Counted from the stretch's first letter, positions 1-9,751 are shown. The stretch is 64,000 nt of DNA from JAFDZV01 sp966128725 (GCA_966128725.1 CBHYLN010000003.1:1-64000); one strand, 5' to 3'. Notes: generated from the letters alone by a model not told the origin. Program-made: numbers and translations.

Positions 1-605
1 TTACCGTATCGATAGGCTCGGCCGCCGGCACCGACCTGGGCGCCAACCTGCGCGGATTCTACGGACAGGGCACCGAATCCGGCACCCACTTCCGTGGCGT
101 CGAGGGGTCGCTGACGTTCTCAACTCCGACGATCGGCACCGGATACATGCCCATGATGGCCCGCTTCACCGCACGCGGCGGCACCGCATCGGGAGATGTG
201 CCACCCCAGTACCAATTCCGCCTGCACACATCCACCGCGTTTGTTGGGATTACCGGCGTTCTGTACTCCGCTCCGGTGGGTCTGTACGGCGGCACCCGTT
301 ATGCCGCATTCAGTGCCGAGCATAATTTCGGTGACATTGCATGGCGTGCCCTGGGCCTGCCAACGTACGAAGGGCGGGGAATCGAGATATCGCTTTCGGC
401 GGCAACCGCCATCGCGGAGAACTCGATGGACCATGGCTATCAGGCCACCAACGGCAACTGGTATTCCGAAGTGGGGTTCGGCATTGGCAGGATTCCCACA
501 TTCGTCAGCAACGTCATCTATCTGGGATTCGACGCGCGGTGGGGGCTTGGGCCACTTGGCGCAAATCGCTTCGGCTGGGTACTGTCGCTAAGCTCGCCGT
601 TCTGA
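1..605 (+). CDS. C-terminal part of a DUF5686-like outer-membrane barrel protein
   Basis: This gene is cut by the left edge of the window; the reading frame is open from base 3. About 200 C-terminal residues are visible. They show alternating hydrophobic and polar strands rich in Gly and aromatic residues, and the chain ends in Phe (LSLSSPF), the usual end of an outer-membrane beta barrel. The stretches AAFSAEHNFGDIAWRALGLP and YSEVGFGIGRI resemble the C-terminal region of DUF5686 proteins, which are large TonB-independent barrels with an N-terminal carboxypeptidase-regulatory-like domain. The family assignment rests on remembered motif similarity only, and the N-terminal domains are outside the window. 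A strong hairpin follows the stop codon. Confidence 0.6.
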   Translation, partial: TVSIGSAAGTDLGANLRGFYGQGTESGTHFRGVEGSLTFSTPTIGTGYMPMMARFTARGGTASGDVPPQYQFRLHTSTAFVGITGVLYSAPVGLYGGTRYAAFSAEHNFGDIAWRALGLPTYEGRGIEISLSAATAIAENSMDHGYQATNGNWYSEVGFGIGRIPTFVSNVIYLGFDARWGLGPLGANRFGWVLSLSSPF

Positions 606-649
606 GAGCAGCCGAGGCTCCCAAAACCAATCAATGCGCATCAACGCAC

Positions 650-685
650 GAAGCCGCCGTACGACCTGGGTCGTACGGCGGCTTC
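650..685. terminator. Bidirectional terminator hairpin
   Basis: A perfect 16-bp stem (650-665 with 670-685) closes on a CTGG tetraloop. It lies between two convergent genes, so it can end both transcripts. The T-tract on the + strand is short (ATCTTT). Confidence 0.8.
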
Positions 686-707
686 ATCTTTGGCAAGAAT
701 GCCTGCC

Positions 708-2234
708 TCAGCGAGCAACAACCACCGGAATCGAGCGCACGGCATCGCCGGCGCAAAGCCGGCAAACGTAGGCGCCGCTTGCAACCGACGAGGCATCCCA
801 ACGCACGGTATGGCGCCCTGCTTCGGCGGCACCTTCATATACCGTGGCAATCCGCTCGCCAAGCACCGAGTACACACCAACGGCAACATGCTCAGCACGT
901 GGAAGCACGAAGGAGATCTCGGCCTCGTTCCGGCAGGGATTCGGTTTTGGCCCCTCCAGGCGCAGTGTACCGGCATGTTCCCGCACGCCATCAACCGAGC
1001 CCAACGACGACGCACGTACCTTTATCAGGAACGCATCGTTCTTACCGTTGGCGTTGAATGAGTTTGTCCGCCCGGTGATAAAAATCGCATTGCCCTTCAC
1101 CAGCAGGTCAAGCGGGTAATCGTCCTGCGCGCCGCCCCATGTCTGGGCCGCAAGCAGATTGCCGTCGCGCGAAAACTTCAGCAATGCCACATCGTGTCCG
1201 CCGGCGCCAATGCTGTTGGTGTTGCTGGCCACATAGATATTTCCGTCGGCGCCAACGGCAATCGCCCGCGCCGCCTCGGTTTGCGGGCCACCCCACTCGG
1301 TTGACCACACAAGGTTCAAGTCCTTATCATACTTGCGCAGCAGCAACTGATGATCGGCGTTGGCAATTGTGGTGGCGCCAACAACGTAGAGATACTGTCC
1401 GTCGCTGGCCATGCCCAGCGCGTTCTCAAGATTTGGCCACACCCCCTCGTGGCCATACGTCACATGGTTCACATAACCGCCGTCGCTTTTGCGGAACTTG
1501 GCGACCATCGACTGGCCGTTCAAGCCTTTCAGGAAAATCACCGCGCCCGTATCGCCGCCGAACAGCCCGCCTGAATAGATGTAGGAATCATCCACAACGC
1601 AGCGCCCGTCAATGTGATCCGCCTTTGCCCCGCCCCAGGTCGTATCCCACAGTATCGCCCCGTTCAGCCCGAACTTCACAAGGCCGGCATCCCAATCGGT
1701 GGTTGCGCCGGTCGCCCAACCGGTAACGTAAATGCCATCGGGTTCGATCACCAGCCCATCGCCTTCTTCGTACCCGTAGCCGTTGTCCCAGCGGGCGGTC
1801 CACAATGTGTCGCCGTTATCTGCGCGCGCGGCAACAAGCACAACATCGCACTGCTCCAGGTTGATGCTCGCATTGCGGCAGGCGCGGCCGGTGATGTAGA
1901 TGGTGCCATCATGCAGAACAAGGTTGTATGCCTGCTGCGCGAACACCCCGCCTACAACCAGAGGGTTGCTCCACAGCTCCTCGCCTCGCTCGGTCAGCTT
2001 GTAGGTAACAATGTCGAACCCTTCGGCGGCGCCCGGCATGTCCTGGCTTGTGGCCCAGTAAATGGTGCCGTCATCGGCTACATCCACCCCCCACGCTTCG
2101 GCGTTCATATTCGCCACCGGACTACCCCGCATGATGCGCCAAACAGGGGTAAGGGTATCCTGAGCATGAACGGCCGGCACAATGGCCAACAGCATCAGGC
2201 TCAACATCAAGCACACAGCACAGCGGTACGGCAT
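708..2234 (-). CDS. T9SS-secreted beta-propeller-like repeat protein
   Basis: The start at 2234 is chosen because it is preceded by GGAG and opens a clean signal peptide (MPYRCAVCLMLSL...VHAQ); the frame extends further upstream without a signal. The mature protein contains repeated units of the type 'G.IYVTG.A....DAGLVKFGLNGAILW', the pattern of SBBP/delta-60-type beta-propeller repeats. The last 85 residues (from about LRLEGPKPNPCRNEAEISF to the terminal VVVAR) match a T9SS type A sorting domain: PNP motif, 'Y.VLG', and 'SGAYVCRL'. The protein is probably exported through the outer membrane and either released or anchored at the surface. Its ligand or enzymatic role cannot be read from the sequence. 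It resembles the protein encoded at 3867-5882, which suggests a small paralogous family. Confidence 0.8.
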   Translation of the reverse strand: MPYRCAVCLMLSLMLLAIVPAVHAQDTLTPVWRIMRGSPVANMNAEAWGVDVADDGTIYWATSQDMPGAAEGFDIVTYKLTERGEELWSNPLVVGGVFAQQAYNLVLHDGTIYITGRACRNASINLEQCDVVLVAARADNGDTLWTARWDNGYGYEEGDGLVIEPDGIYVTGWATGATTDWDAGLVKFGLNGAILWDTTWGGAKADHIDGRCVVDDSYIYSGGLFGGDTGAVIFLKGLNGQSMVAKFRKSDGGYVNHVTYGHEGVWPNLENALGMASDGQYLYVVGATTIANADHQLLLRKYDKDLNLVWSTEWGGPQTEAARAIAVGADGNIYVASNTNSIGAGGHDVALLKFSRDGNLLAAQTWGGAQDDYPLDLLVKGNAIFITGRTNSFNANGKNDAFLIKVRASSLGSVDGVREHAGTLRLEGPKPNPCRNEAEISFVLPRAEHVAVGVYSVLGERIATVYEGAAEAGRHTVRWDASSVASGAYVCRLCAGDAVRSIPVVVAR

Positions 2235-2371
2235 GGCATTTCTCCATGGGTTGTTCCGGGGAACGCGGGGTGTGATTCGCCGAGCCCGACCATCCACAGC
2301 GCCCGGCTTCGGTTCGCGAATCTACGAACACCACCCGAGTATCATACTGCCACGGTTGCGCCTGCTCCTGG

Positions 2372-3229
2372 TCAGGTCCGCATGGTGAAGAATGCCACCT
2401 CGGGCATCGAGCCGATCCGTACGGGCAACACCGAGTTTCCCACACCACGCGACACATACAGCCACGGCCGTTGCCCACGATACCAGCCGGAAACATAGTC
2501 CCCGGACCCCTCCGGGAGATACGGGCACCAACCGCCCAGCGCAACCTGGCCACCATGTGTATGCCCCGAAAGCACACAGGTGATGCAATAGGGTTGGGTG
2601 GCGAGCGATCCAGGCCCGGAGAGATCCGGCAGTATCCGCACCACGCTGTCGCGCTGAATGGGGCAGTGCGCCAGCACGATGTGATGCGGCGATGGCTCAA
2701 CCCCTCGCAACGCCGCTTCCGTGCTGGGGTAGCCGCCAACGGCATCATCCAGACCGGTTATCAGCATCCGCGCAGCAACAACCCACAGCTCGGCCGTTTC
2801 GTTGATCAACAACGTTCCGTTGTGCCTGCCGTACAGATCGCGCAGGGTGCGATTGTGAACCCGCCCCCAATGCTCCCAGTTCCCCAGTATGGCATACTTG
2901 GGCACATCACGCGGCAGCAGCCTCATGAACTGATCAAGCGCGGCCAGCCCGCCCCGGCTTTCAACTGCGTCGCCGGTAATGGTGATGAAGTGCGGCTTGC
3001 GCCGCGCAACCTCAACGGCAATTGCGGCATGAAGCGGAAGGATGTCGTGCATGTGCAGGTCGCTGATCTGCGCGAAACGGATCGCACGATTTCCAGAACC
3101 ACCCGGGACCACCAGATCGTGATGCGTGAACTCGACGCTTGCGGGCTCAACCAGAAGACCATCGACGGCAAACCCAGCCATGGCGGTACTTCCGGCAACC
3201 TTCAGGAAACGTCTGCGGGCAGGATTCAT
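2372..3229 (-). CDS. Tat-exported metallophosphoesterase (YkuE/YaeI-like)
   Basis: This 285-residue protein begins with a twin-arginine-type leader (MNPARRRFLKVAGS), so export by the Tat pathway is likely. Calcineurin-like phosphoesterase motifs follow in order: ISDLH, ITGDAVES, LGNWEHW, LAHCP and the C-terminal GHTHGG. The GD.xD and GNHE/D motifs differ from the textbook forms (S after GDAVE, and W-E-H after GN), as I recall for some YkuE-like proteins. Relatives act on phospholipids or UDP-diacylglucosamine, but the substrate here is unknown. The gene lies 137 bp upstream of the beta-propeller gene on the same strand. Confidence 0.82.
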   Translation of the reverse strand: MNPARRRFLKVAGSTAMAGFAVDGLLVEPASVEFTHHDLVVPGGSGNRAIRFAQISDLHMHDILPLHAAIAVEVARRKPHFITITGDAVESRGGLAALDQFMRLLPRDVPKYAILGNWEHWGRVHNRTLRDLYGRHNGTLLINETAELWVVAARMLITGLDDAVGGYPSTEAALRGVEPSPHHIVLAHCPIQRDSVVRILPDLSGPGSLATQPYCITCVLSGHTHGGQVALGGWCPYLPEGSGDYVSGWYRGQRPWLYVSRGVGNSVLPVRIGSMPEVAFFTMRT

Positions 3230-3866
3230 GTTGACCGGGTAATGTGATTGCGCGCCACGGGCAGGAACAGCGTCCGCTCAGCGCGCGGAACACGCCCAAC
3301 TGCGCACGCGCGTAATGACGGGAATCATACGCCGTTGTTCCGCGCCTGGCATGGCGCAACGGTGGGTACACAATGATGTACTTACCGACGATAATGGCGC
3401 TTGTTACTTTTGTGCATTGAGCGTGCGTGGCACATGGCTGTCGCCCCTGGTCCACATTCGCCGCCGGACTGTCCGGCATGGTATCGAAGCGCCACGCGGA
3501 TTACCCCCGACTATCCATATCCCATGCGTTGGCTCGGCGCACCCGATCTGCGTTGCCTGCCTGCATTGCAAGCCGGCAGGGTCGGCCGAACCAACATCCA
3601 TCCGGCATACCCACGCCGATATCACTGTGCCAGTCACCCGGTGTAATGGCAACGGCAGCGCCATGCCCCGAATGCACGTCCGGACGGCACTGAACGCCGG
3701 CAACGGCGCATGGGATATACAAAACGATTTGGTACGACAACAGACTCTATCCCCACTCGGAGCAACGGCCTGGCACAGGCGCGATTGAATCGGCGCCAAC
3801 AACGGCGCTGCACAGTCAACTCCGGGCAACATGCAATCATTCATGGCTCTGCATGGAGGACTAACG
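3230..3866. other. Long divergent intergenic region, no gene seen
   Basis: This 637-bp interval separates the divergent phosphoesterase and beta-propeller genes. Open frames exist on both strands, but their codon use and composition (many Cys, His, Pro and Arg, no domain) look like chance. A TACTTTTG sequence at 3405-3412 matches the Bacteroidetes -7 box form TAnnTTTG, but it lacks a convincing upstream TTG and is 455 bp from the next start. Nothing else stands out. Confidence 0.5.
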
Positions 3867-5882
3867 ATGACCGATACACGAAACCAACGCCATCGCCTAC
3901 TGCTTGCGCTGTACGCGGTGGCCACACTGATGTGCGCGGCGCCATACGCCGGCGCGCAGACATTTGAATACATCTACGGGTGCCCGTGCGCCGAGGAAGC
4001 CGGCCGCAAGGGTGTGGCGCCGGTTAGCGAGGGTGGCTACATCTCCGTGGGCGAAACGTTCACCGTTGCCGATCCACCGGATATCTATGTGGTACGCACA
4101 CAGGACGACGGAACGCTTGCATGGGCGAAGTCGTACGATATCGGCGACCACGATTCGGCGACGGATATCGAGGAAGTATTCCAGATGGTGCTTGTTCCAC
4201 GCCACGACACCGTTGAAGTAGGCTGGCCGCCTCCACCTCCTCCCCCACCGCAGTTCGATACCACGTGGGTGTTCGACGGCTTCATTGTCACCGGAGTCAC
4301 GCGATGGAATATCCAGCCGCCGCCCGGCGACACACTTGCCAAGGGGCGCACCGATCGCGATCTCTTCCTGATGCGGATCGATCGCTGCGGCGTCCTGCGA
4401 TGGACATATACCTACGGCACCGACTCCACCGACGAGATCGGTTACGACCTGAAGGTGCTGGCCAGCGGCGGCGGCGGCACCAATATCAACGACATCATCG
4501 TGGCCGGCTCCACCACGAAGCGTTCCGGAGCGGGCAACGGTCCGCGCGATGCATACCTGCTGCGCACCGATCAGTTCGGCAACATCATCTGGGACAGGAC
4601 ATACGATGTGAACAGCCGCGGCAAGGACGATTGGTTCTACGGCGTCACCGAGGCCTTTGCCCTGAAGCAGGCCGGGCTTCCGGCCGACATCGTTGCCGTT
4701 GGCGGCACCACCGCGTACGACACCACCAAGAAGATCGACGCGTTGATCGTGCGTGTGAACGCCACCAATGGATTGATCACGGCAATGCATCACGGGATGA
4801 TCGTATACGGCGACGACGACGATGAGGATCTGCGCGACGTTGAAGAGTTGAAGCGTGGCATGGTTGCCGGCAATCTTGCCGTGATCGGCCGAACACTTTC
4901 CTACGACAACGGCAGCAGCGACGTGTTCGTGATGCGCACCGCCGCCGACCCGAACAACCCGTTCGCACAGTACATCTTCGGCGAGACCGACGACGATGAT
5001 GAGGGCTACGACCTGCGCGAAATCTCATCGGGACCGTACGAGGAATTCGGCAACCTGATGACAACGGGATACGTCACGCTCGACAACGGACTTGGCGGGA
5101 AGGACGCGTTCCTGCAGAAGTTGAATCCGATAACGTTGGCGCCGATGGGCATGATGCACTTCTATGGTGGCACAGGTACCGATTGGGGATGGTCACTTCA
5201 TGATCTCGGCGATCGCACCGACAACGGAATGCTTCGCCGTACCGACGGATTCATCATGTGCGGATTCACGCAATCGGACCGCAAGGGCAACAGCGATCCA
5301 CGGGATCTGTATCTGGTGAAGACCAACACCCAACTGGAAAGCAAGTGCGACGAGGACAGCACCGAGATTCCATCAACCGATATCGCGATGAATTGGGAGA
5401 AGTACACACCGCGATTCGGCGACATCCGACGCAGGTACGACGTTACGCCAACGCCGCGTTGTGAAACCGACTTCGACACGCTGTGCCTGGATCTCGACGG
5501 CACAACGCCGAAGGCAATCCCGGCATGCCCGGATTGCCAACCGGTTCCGGATCCGGACGACACCAGCCAGCATCTGCCGAAGATGCCCGCGCCAGGTGTG
5601 GACATGGGCATCGACGGCCCAGTCATCACGCAGAGCTACCCCAACCCGGTACACCGCGGGAACGCGTTGAATCTGCGCTGCGACGCCCGGCCGAACACCC
5701 TTGTCACCATCGGTGTTTCCGACATCAACGGGCATGAAGTATATCGGTGGACCGGCCCGATCAATGGCCGTGGGCACGCGGTGGTTGTTGATACGAAGGG
5801 GTGGCCGGTTGGCGCATACGTGGTTACCATTGCCGACGGCGCTCGAAGCTCATCGGCACGCGTTGTGCTGGTGGATCGATAA
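3867..5882 (+). CDS. T9SS-secreted SBBP/delta-60-type repeat protein
   Basis: The start at 3867 has a GGAGGA ribosome-binding site at 3855-3860 and opens a signal peptide ending ...CAAPYAGAQ; an ATG further upstream in frame would add 12 residues before the signal. About seven repeats follow, of the form 'D.IVAGSTT....DAYLLRTDQFGNIIW', each roughly 60-90 residues, as in SBBP or delta-60 proteins. A poly-Pro run (PPPPPPPP) lies near residue 125, and Asp-rich turns (YGDDDDEDL, ETDDDDEGYD) may bind calcium. The C-terminal 80 residues (QSYPNPVHRGNALNL ... VGAYVVTI) form a T9SS type A sorting domain. The protein is probably a surface or secreted protein of unknown function. Confidence 0.82.
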   Translation: MTDTRNQRHRLLLALYAVATLMCAAPYAGAQTFEYIYGCPCAEEAGRKGVAPVSEGGYISVGETFTVADPPDIYVVRTQDDGTLAWAKSYDIGDHDSATDIEEVFQMVLVPRHDTVEVGWPPPPPPPPQFDTTWVFDGFIVTGVTRWNIQPPPGDTLAKGRTDRDLFLMRIDRCGVLRWTYTYGTDSTDEIGYDLKVLASGGGGTNINDIIVAGSTTKRSGAGNGPRDAYLLRTDQFGNIIWDRTYDVNSRGKDDWFYGVTEAFALKQAGLPADIVAVGGTTAYDTTKKIDALIVRVNATNGLITAMHHGMIVYGDDDDEDLRDVEELKRGMVAGNLAVIGRTLSYDNGSSDVFVMRTAADPNNPFAQYIFGETDDDDEGYDLREISSGPYEEFGNLMTTGYVTLDNGLGGKDAFLQKLNPITLAPMGMMHFYGGTGTDWGWSLHDLGDRTDNGMLRRTDGFIMCGFTQSDRKGNSDPRDLYLVKTNTQLESKCDEDSTEIPSTDIAMNWEKYTPRFGDIRRRYDVTPTPRCETDFDTLCLDLDGTTPKAIPACPDCQPVPDPDDTSQHLPKMPAPGVDMGIDGPVITQSYPNPVHRGNALNLRCDARPNTLVTIGVSDINGHEVYRWTGPINGRGHAVVVDTKGWPVGAYVVTIADGARSSSARVVLVDR

Positions 5883-5962
5883 ACACACGCGAACGCCCGC
5901 CACAAACGGCGTCAGGCCGTTTACGGCCGTTCGTTCCGCACGCTATCGTACATGCACTGCTC

Positions 5963-5998
5963 CCCGAAAGCGCCCTCGTTCCAGAGGGCGCTTTCGGG
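5963..5998. terminator. Bidirectional terminator hairpin
   Basis: A perfect 15-bp stem (5963-5977 with 5984-5998) has a GTTCCA loop. It separates the convergent beta-propeller and acetyltransferase genes and can serve both strands. Confidence 0.8.
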
Positions 5999-6026
5999 CG
6001 CATGCCTTCCACCGCCTGCCTGGCAA

Positions 6027-6473
6027 CTACCTCAGGTTCTTCCGCATCGCCTGATGTGGTATCGTGACTTCCTCGAACATGCCACCAACCGATTCGTAAC
6101 CAAGGCTTCGGTAGAACGGCACGGCCGTATCGCGGGCATTCAACTGCATCGTGCCGTACCCGCGTTCGCGCGCCACCTGCTCGGAGGCCCTCACCAGCGC
6201 CCCGCCGATTCCCCGGCCCTGCATCGGTAGCGCCACGGCAACCTGCCGCATCTTCACGTGGTCGGCATCCACATGAGTAAGGATCAGGCACGCCACCAGA
6301 TCGCCGTTGTGGTAACACGCAAGGTGCAGATCGTCCGCCTCGGCACCCAATTGTTCCGGCGTAAACACAAGCCCAAGCGGTTGCCGAAGCACGGCATCGC
6401 GAAGCGCGACGGTCTCCTCGTATTCGGCCGAGCCGTGCGCCACCAGGTGAATATCAAGATCGCCAAGCTGCAT
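6027..6473 (-). CDS. GNAT-family N-acetyltransferase
   Basis: The 148-residue reading from the ATG at 6473 covers a complete GNAT fold. The acetyl-CoA loop reads VAVALPMQGRGIGGALV, a good match to the Q/R-x-x-G-x-G/A signature. The typical late strand NARDTAVPFYRSLGYESVG is also present. An upstream in-frame extension of 32 residues to 6569 is Trp-rich and unlike the family. GNAT enzymes transfer an acetyl group from acetyl-CoA to amines; the substrate here is unknown, and ElaA-like or small-molecule acetyltransferases are possible. The gene is divergent from gatB. Confidence 0.85.
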   Translation of the reverse strand: MQLGDLDIHLVAHGSAEYEETVALRDAVLRQPLGLVFTPEQLGAEADDLHLACYHNGDLVACLILTHVDADHVKMRQVAVALPMQGRGIGGALVRASEQVARERGYGTMQLNARDTAVPFYRSLGYESVGGMFEEVTIPHQAMRKNLR

Positions 6474-6621
6474 GAGTGTATGTACCACGAGTGGAAGGAA
6501 CCAACCCCACACCGACCTCCGCAGGCGCCCAACCCCGGCCGGCCATATTTCACGGCCCCAAACGTACAACGAACGTGGCTATATTCGTGCGATACACTCT
6601 TTTCCCATATCGACGAATACC

Positions 6622-8112
6622 ATGTCGGAGACACTCGCAATAGATCCCGCTGTTCTGGAATCCTACGAACCGGTAATCGGCCTGGAGGTGCACGCGCAGC
6701 TTCTGACGCATGCCAAGGCCTTCAGCAGGGCAGCCACGGACTTCGGCCCCACACCGAATACCAACACCGATCCTGTGGTGCTGGGGCATCCGGGCACGTT
6801 GCCCACGGTGAACCGGGTACTGGTGGAATACATTGTTCGCATGGGGCTTGCAACCAATTGCTCGATCAGGCGTACGAGCCGCTTTTCGCGAAAGAACTAC
6901 TTCTATCCGGATCTGCCGAAAGGCTACCAGATATCGCAGTACGACGATCCGATATGCCATGATGGCTGGCTGGAAGTGGAGCTGGAACCCGGCGTCACCA
7001 AGCGCATCGGGCTGAACCGAATCCACATGGAGGAGGACACCGGCAAGATGATCCACGACCTGGACATCTCGAACACGCTGGTGGATCTCAACCGCGCGGG
7101 CGCCGCACTGATCGAGATTGTCTCCGAACCCGATATCCGCTCGGCCCGCGAGGCCTATCTGTATCTGATGCAGATCAAGAGCATCGTGACCTATCTGGGA
7201 ATTTGCTCCGGCAACATGGAGGACGGCGCGCTCCGCTGCGACGCCAACGTCTCGGTCCGCAAACGAGGCGCCGAACGATTCGGCGTGAAGACCGAGGTGA
7301 AGAACATGAACTCGTTCCGCAACGTGGAACGAGCCATCGAACACGAGATCGTTCGGCAGATTGAATTGATCGAATCCGGCGGCACCGTGGTGCAGGAAAC
7401 AAGGATGTGGGATGCGGCCAACAAGGCTACCCGTTCGATGCGCTCGAAGGAATCGGCGCACGACTACCGCTACTTCCCCGAACCCGACCTGCTTCCGGTG
7501 ATTGTCACCGACGAACAGATCAGCGCAATTCGCGACGCGCTCCCCGAGCTTGCCGACGCGCGCCGGCGCCGCTTTGCCGATCAGTATTCGCTGCCGGCGT
7601 ACGATGCCGGGGTGCTTACCGAATCGCGCGCCCTTGGCGATTACTTCGAGCAGACCGCCGGCGCACTCGCCGAACGCAACGCCGAGCGCTACAAGCTGGT
7701 GAGCAACGTGATCATGACCGAGGTCTTGCGGGTGCTGACCGAGGAAAAGGCCGACATCGAGGACTTCGCGATAGCCCCCGCGCGGCTGGCCGGGCTTGTT
7801 GAATTGTTTGCCGCGGGCACGATTTCCTCGAAGAACGTGAAGGACATCTTCGCCGAAATGCGCATCTCGGCGAAGACCGCCGAGGAGATCAGCCGCGAGA
7901 AGGGCTTTGTGCAGATCAGCGATACGTCGTTTCTGGAAGATGCGATCGCACAGGTGCTGGCCGGCAACGAAGGGCAGGTGGCGGCATATCGAGCCGGCAA
8001 GGTGAATTTGTTCGGGTTCTTCGTGGGCGAAACCATGAAGCTTACCAAGGGCAAGGCAAATCCGAAGATGGTAAACGAGCTGCTGCGCCAGAAACTGGAC
8101 GCACCGGCATAA
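6622..8112 (+). CDS. gatB: Asp-tRNA(Asn)/Glu-tRNA(Gln) amidotransferase subunit B
   Basis: GatB is the subunit of the GatCAB amidotransferase that binds misacylated tRNA and phosphorylates it before transamidation, so correct Gln-tRNA (and Asn-tRNA) is made without the cognate synthetase. The 496-residue length is normal for the family. Visible hallmarks are the N-terminal IGLEVHAQL, GHPGTLPTVN and NRIHMEEDTGK in the cradle domain, and GALRCDANVS and TEVKNMNSFRNVERAIEHE, followed by the helical and YqeY-like tail ending FGFFVGETMKLTKGKANPKM. The start at 6622 is the first Met that matches the family N-terminus. gatA and gatC are not in the window. Confidence 0.97.
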   Translation: MSETLAIDPAVLESYEPVIGLEVHAQLLTHAKAFSRAATDFGPTPNTNTDPVVLGHPGTLPTVNRVLVEYIVRMGLATNCSIRRTSRFSRKNYFYPDLPKGYQISQYDDPICHDGWLEVELEPGVTKRIGLNRIHMEEDTGKMIHDLDISNTLVDLNRAGAALIEIVSEPDIRSAREAYLYLMQIKSIVTYLGICSGNMEDGALRCDANVSVRKRGAERFGVKTEVKNMNSFRNVERAIEHEIVRQIELIESGGTVVQETRMWDAANKATRSMRSKESAHDYRYFPEPDLLPVIVTDEQISAIRDALPELADARRRRFADQYSLPAYDAGVLTESRALGDYFEQTAGALAERNAERYKLVSNVIMTEVLRVLTEEKADIEDFAIAPARLAGLVELFAAGTISSKNVKDIFAEMRISAKTAEEISREKGFVQISDTSFLEDAIAQVLAGNEGQVAAYRAGKVNLFGFFVGETMKLTKGKANPKMVNELLRQKLDAPA

Positions 8113-8173
8113 ACCTTCCGTTGCGATCAGCTTCAGAAGGGGCTTCGATTCCTAACGACAGCGAACATCGGTG

Positions 8174-8854
8174 ATGGTACCTAACATCAGAGTCTCGTTC
8201 TCGCTTCTCGCGCTCCTTGCGATTGCAACGCTTTCCGGCTGCGTTGAACGCTCCGACACGATCGTCACGTTCGACGAAGTGCTCGAGAACACAACGTTTG
8301 AAAACCGGCTGCTGGCGCCCGTGGTGATCTATCGCGACAACGCGGTTCTGGACACACTGCCTGCCAGCACGACCCGCATGTATGCGCTTGGCCGGCGCGG
8401 CCCCGTGCTTCACGCGTGGAAGCTGGTGGCGCCAACGGACCGTTTCGGAAAGAAGGCCGGCGTGGAGCCCAGGATCGAGCTGGGTGTGCAGTACGAACTG
8501 CGCGCCCGTTACACGGTCGACAACTCGCTGAGCGGAACCGGCATCGACGCCGGCCGCACCATCTTCACCCCGCTGGTGGCGAACTTCACGCAATGGCCGC
8601 TGCGCCTGATTGCCAACTACCGCGAGGAGGACCAGGTGATCACCGATTATCTGATACCACGCAACATCGATTCGCTGCTGGCCTTCGCCCCGTACTTCTA
8701 CTGGAACTCGGAATCGAACATCCGCCTGGAATCCACAACCAGCAGCTTCGTGCGTTTCTACTCGCGACTGGATACCAACGAGTACGAACTGCGCATGGAT
8801 AACGATTCGCGCTACAGCGGAACCGGCCGATCGGTGCCGATCACGGTGTACTGA
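8174..8854 (+). CDS. Hypothetical lipoprotein
   Basis: The protein opens with a hydrophobic signal and a clear lipobox (ATLSGC), so it is a lipoprotein with Cys about 22 residues from the start. The mature part (about 200 residues) is rich in beta-strand-like alternation and aromatic residues and has no motif that I recognise. GTG at 8171 is an alternative start one codon upstream. It lies 61 bp after gatB and 83 bp before an outer-membrane barrel gene, so it may be read with either. It could be an envelope assembly or adhesion component. Confidence 0.7.
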   Translation: MVPNIRVSFSLLALLAIATLSGCVERSDTIVTFDEVLENTTFENRLLAPVVIYRDNAVLDTLPASTTRMYALGRRGPVLHAWKLVAPTDRFGKKAGVEPRIELGVQYELRARYTVDNSLSGTGIDAGRTIFTPLVANFTQWPLRLIANYREEDQVITDYLIPRNIDSLLAFAPYFYWNSESNIRLESTTSSFVRFYSRLDTNEYELRMDNDSRYSGTGRSVPITVY

Positions 8855-8937
8855 GCATGCTGGAACGCAGAACCTTTCAGGCACTCCGCCCGGCCGGGCA
8901 CGGTGGGGATCCTTATCACGAAGCCCGTTCAACAACA

Positions 8938-9711
8938 ATGCGTACGCTTATTCGCCCGCTGATTGGCGCGGCACTTCTTTCGATACTCGCGGTTCAGGCA
9001 GCCTGGGCACAGCCGGATCGTTCGCGCCGTGCCGACGACGAGGACACGCCCAGCCCGATCGGCGTGGTGATCGCCGCCAAGGGCGGTGTGCTGCTCGGAT
9101 CGCCACGCGGCGAGTTCCCAAGCCTGCGAATCGGCAACGCCGAGGCGATGGGCACCATCTCCAGCAACGACGGCACGTTCGGCGTGGGCAACCGTTATGG
9201 TATTGCGCTGCTGTTCCCGTTCAGCACGTCGCTTGGGTTCGCGGCCGAATGCGGCATACAGACTTCGGTGGTTCGTTTCGCCGAAGGCAGCAACCGCCTG
9301 CCGGTACGATTCGACGTACAAACTCTGCAGGTAACAGGCGCGCTGGAAGGGAACGTGTTCATCGATACGGCCGCGTTCCGGCGCAACGGGCTTCGCTCGG
9401 TGTACATCTCCGGCGGATTCGACATCGGCGTGGACAACCTCTCCAACCGTATCGAGGGCTCGGCGAGGGACAGTGTGGCCGGCACAAGGGCGGCCGTGGG
9501 CAGTTTCGAGAACGACTCACCGTTCCGTACGCTTGTGGGGCTGCGCTTCGGCGGCGGCACGCGCATCGGGCTCAACCGGCATATGGAGCTGGAGGCCGGC
9601 GCCTGGTACTCCTTCGCGCTCAACTCGCTGTTCTCCAGCGATGTTGTCAGCAACAACTCCTTCACGATCGACAATCTTGGCATTGCGATCGGGCTTGGGT
9701 ATCGCTTCTAG
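8938..9711 (+). CDS. Outer-membrane beta-barrel protein
   Basis: The ATG at 8938 opens a signal peptide (MRTLIRPLIGAALL...AAWAQ). An in-frame start at 8857 would put 27 polar residues in front of it and is less likely. The mature protein of about 230 residues has repeated amphipathic strands with Gly turns (VLLGSPRGEFPSLRIG, VGLRFGGGTRIGLN) and ends ...GIAIGLGYRF, with the terminal Phe expected of a barrel recognised by the BAM complex. It resembles small OmpA/Porin-like barrels of the Bacteroidota ('outer membrane beta-barrel protein'). No ligand or function can be inferred. Confidence 0.72.
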   Translation: MRTLIRPLIGAALLSILAVQAAWAQPDRSRRADDEDTPSPIGVVIAAKGGVLLGSPRGEFPSLRIGNAEAMGTISSNDGTFGVGNRYGIALLFPFSTSLGFAAECGIQTSVVRFAEGSNRLPVRFDVQTLQVTGALEGNVFIDTAAFRRNGLRSVYISGGFDIGVDNLSNRIEGSARDSVAGTRAAVGSFENDSPFRTLVGLRFGGGTRIGLNRHMELEAGAWYSFALNSLFSSDVVSNNSFTIDNLGIAIGLGYRF

Positions 9712-9723
9712 CGATCCTCGCCG

Positions 9724-9751
9724 GCGGGCGCATCACACCCCATGCGCCCGC
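9724..9751. terminator. Terminator hairpin after the barrel gene
   Basis: A 10-bp GC-rich stem (GCGGGCGCAT, 9724-9733, with 9742-9751) and an 8-base loop lie 12 bp after the stop codon of the outer-membrane protein. No long T-tract follows. Confidence 0.6.

Noticed and set aside
3405..3412. TACTTTTG, resembling a Bacteroidetes -7 promoter element
   Set aside because: There is no TTG at the expected -33 position and the next gene is over 450 bp away. Other promoters in the window follow the sigma-70 pattern.
3315..3973. Overlapping open frames of 80-190 codons between the phosphoesterase and the propeller-like gene
   Set aside because: They overlap each other on both strands, lack ribosome-binding sites, and have compositions unlike the neighbouring genes.
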